Positions 8,650-9,459 of a stretch of DNA of 9,459 nt are shown one piece after another (position 1 is the stretch's first letter; each line of letters starts with the position of its first letter). The position numbers were made by a program, and so were the translations under genes. The DNA is taken from contig CAIMCU010000042.1 in NCBI GenBank assembly GCA_903839585.1, positions 1-9,459 of the forward strand, written 5' to 3'. The notes under the pieces are model-generated. The model searched no databases and was not told the DNA's origin. It saw nothing but the letters and a program-made list of their open reading frames with translations. Source of the stretch: an uncultured Actinomycetes bacterium (GTDB lineage Bacteria; Actinomycetota; Actinomycetes; Nanopelagicales; Nanopelagicaceae).

Positions 8650-9459
8650 TCAGTGGCTGTGACCACCAGGTCCGTGTGAATGTCCATGGCCGCTTGACTC
8701 TGGCTCCTCATTAGCTGGGCGCTCATACACAACAGCCTCTGTTGTAATAAACATGGCAGCAATAGATGCAGCATTTGCTAGAGCTGAACGAGTTACCTTT
8801 ACTGGATCGATAACGCCATCCTTTGCAAGGTCACCGTAAACATCGGTTGCAGCGTTGAAGCCTTCATGTGACTTCATTGCGCGAACCTTTGAAACTACAA
8901 CGTAACCCTCAAGCCCTGCGTTTTCAGCGATCCAACGAAGTGGCTCATCGCACGCCTTGCGAACAAGGCGAACTCCTACAGCCTTATCGCCTTCAAAGCC
9001 GAGATCTCCTTCGAGGGCGTCTGCAGCATGCACGAGAGCTGCTCCACCACCGATGACGATTCCTTCTTCAACAGCTGCGCGGGTTGCAGAGATAGCATCC
9101 TCAAGACGGTGCTTCTTCTCCTTCAACTCAACCTCTGTGTGTGCTCCAACCTTGATAACGCAGACTCCACCGGCGAGCTTTGCAACGCGCTCCTGAAGTT
9201 TCTCCTTATCCCAATCAGAGTCAGATCCAGCAATCTCGTTACGGATTTCAGAGACGCGCGCTGCAACCAGCGCCTTGTCCCCTGCTCCATCAACGATTGT
9301 TGTTGCATCCTTTGTAATAACAACTCGACGTGCGCGACCAAGATCTGAAATCTCAACCTGATCAAGCTTCATTCCAACCTCAGCTGAAATTACCTGACCG
9401 CCCGTAAGGATTGCGATGTCTTGAAGCATCGCCTTGCGACGATCTCCAAAGCCCGGCGC
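8650..9459 (-). CDS. groEL: Chaperonin GroEL (GroEL1 type), C-terminal half, truncated by window edge
   Basis: ATP-driven 60-kDa chaperonin that folds proteins in the cytoplasm together with GroES. The last 269 residues of ~540 are present, beginning at [20 protein letters not shown] and running through the end of the apical domain, intermediate domain and C-terminal equatorial domain. Visible landmarks are the Cpn60 signature [32 protein letters not shown], and the ATP-pocket Asp in DGVIDP. The tail ends in [13 protein letters not shown] with five histidines, instead of the GGM repeats of E. coli GroEL. This is characteristic of actinobacterial GroEL1, the copy usually next to groES. The start, promoter and any CIRCE/HrcA operator lie outside the window. 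The frame is intact throughout the visible part. Confidence 0.97.
   Translation of the reverse strand, partial: APGFGDRRKAMLQDIAILTGGQVISAEVGMKLDQVEISDLGRARRVVITKDATTIVDGAGDKALVAARVSEIRNEIAGSDSDWDKEKLQERVAKLAGGVCVIKVGAHTEVELKEKKHRLEDAISATRAAVEEGIVIGGGAALVHAADALEGDLGFEGDKAVGVRLVRKACDEPLRWIAENAGLEGYVVVSKVRAMKSHEGFNAATDVYGDLAKDGVIDPVKVTRSALANAASIAAMFITTEAVVYERPANEEPESSGHGHSHGPGGHSH

Overview
The window looks like a housekeeping segment of a compact actinobacterial chromosome. The actinobacterial markers are a WhiB-family iron-sulfur regulator of WhiD/WhiB3 type, a GroEL whose C-terminus is histidine-rich (GroEL1 type) instead of Gly-Met-rich, and a guaB-guaB3-guaA group. From memory, guaB, guaB3, a WhiB gene and groEL1 lie near each other in Mycobacterium and Streptomyces. 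Base composition looks close to even by eye, genes abut or overlap, and several starts look leaderless. A streamlined aquatic lineage such as the Nanopelagicales (acI) or relatives is therefore my best guess, by inference only.

Layout: (1) 1-1958, minus: N-terminal ~650 residues of a PcrA/UvrD helicase, cut by the window edge. (2) 1987-2709, plus: a PIG-L (LmbE-like) deacetylase, divergent from the helicase across 28 bp that carry two facing -10-like elements. (3) 2710-7179, minus: a tight run read in the order guaB, guaB3, guaA and a secreted cyclophilin-type prolyl isomerase. The isomerase ends base-to-base against the PIG-L stop. (4) 7224-8099, minus: a MerR-type regulator with a C-terminal cobalamin-binding-like half of the CarH/LitR kind. 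(5) 8100-8244: divergent regulatory region with a good sigma-70-type promoter for the whiB gene. (6) 8245-8547, plus: whiB gene. (7) 8583-8614: strong bidirectional terminator. (8) 8650-9459, minus: C-terminal half of GroEL, cut by the window edge.

The guaB-guaB3-guaA group encodes the GMP branch of purine synthesis: IMP to XMP by GuaB and XMP to GMP by GuaA. GuaB3 is a paralogue of unsettled role that here has His where GuaB has its catalytic Cys. The main surprise is that GuaB lacks its regulatory CBS (Bateman) domain. The second point of interest is the CarH-like regulator facing the whiB promoter, whose upstream region holds TTGAA direct repeats. I see no mobile element, CRISPR array, tRNA or rRNA, and no clearly new multi-gene system. 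Every base outside the genes is accounted for by short regulatory or termination sequence.
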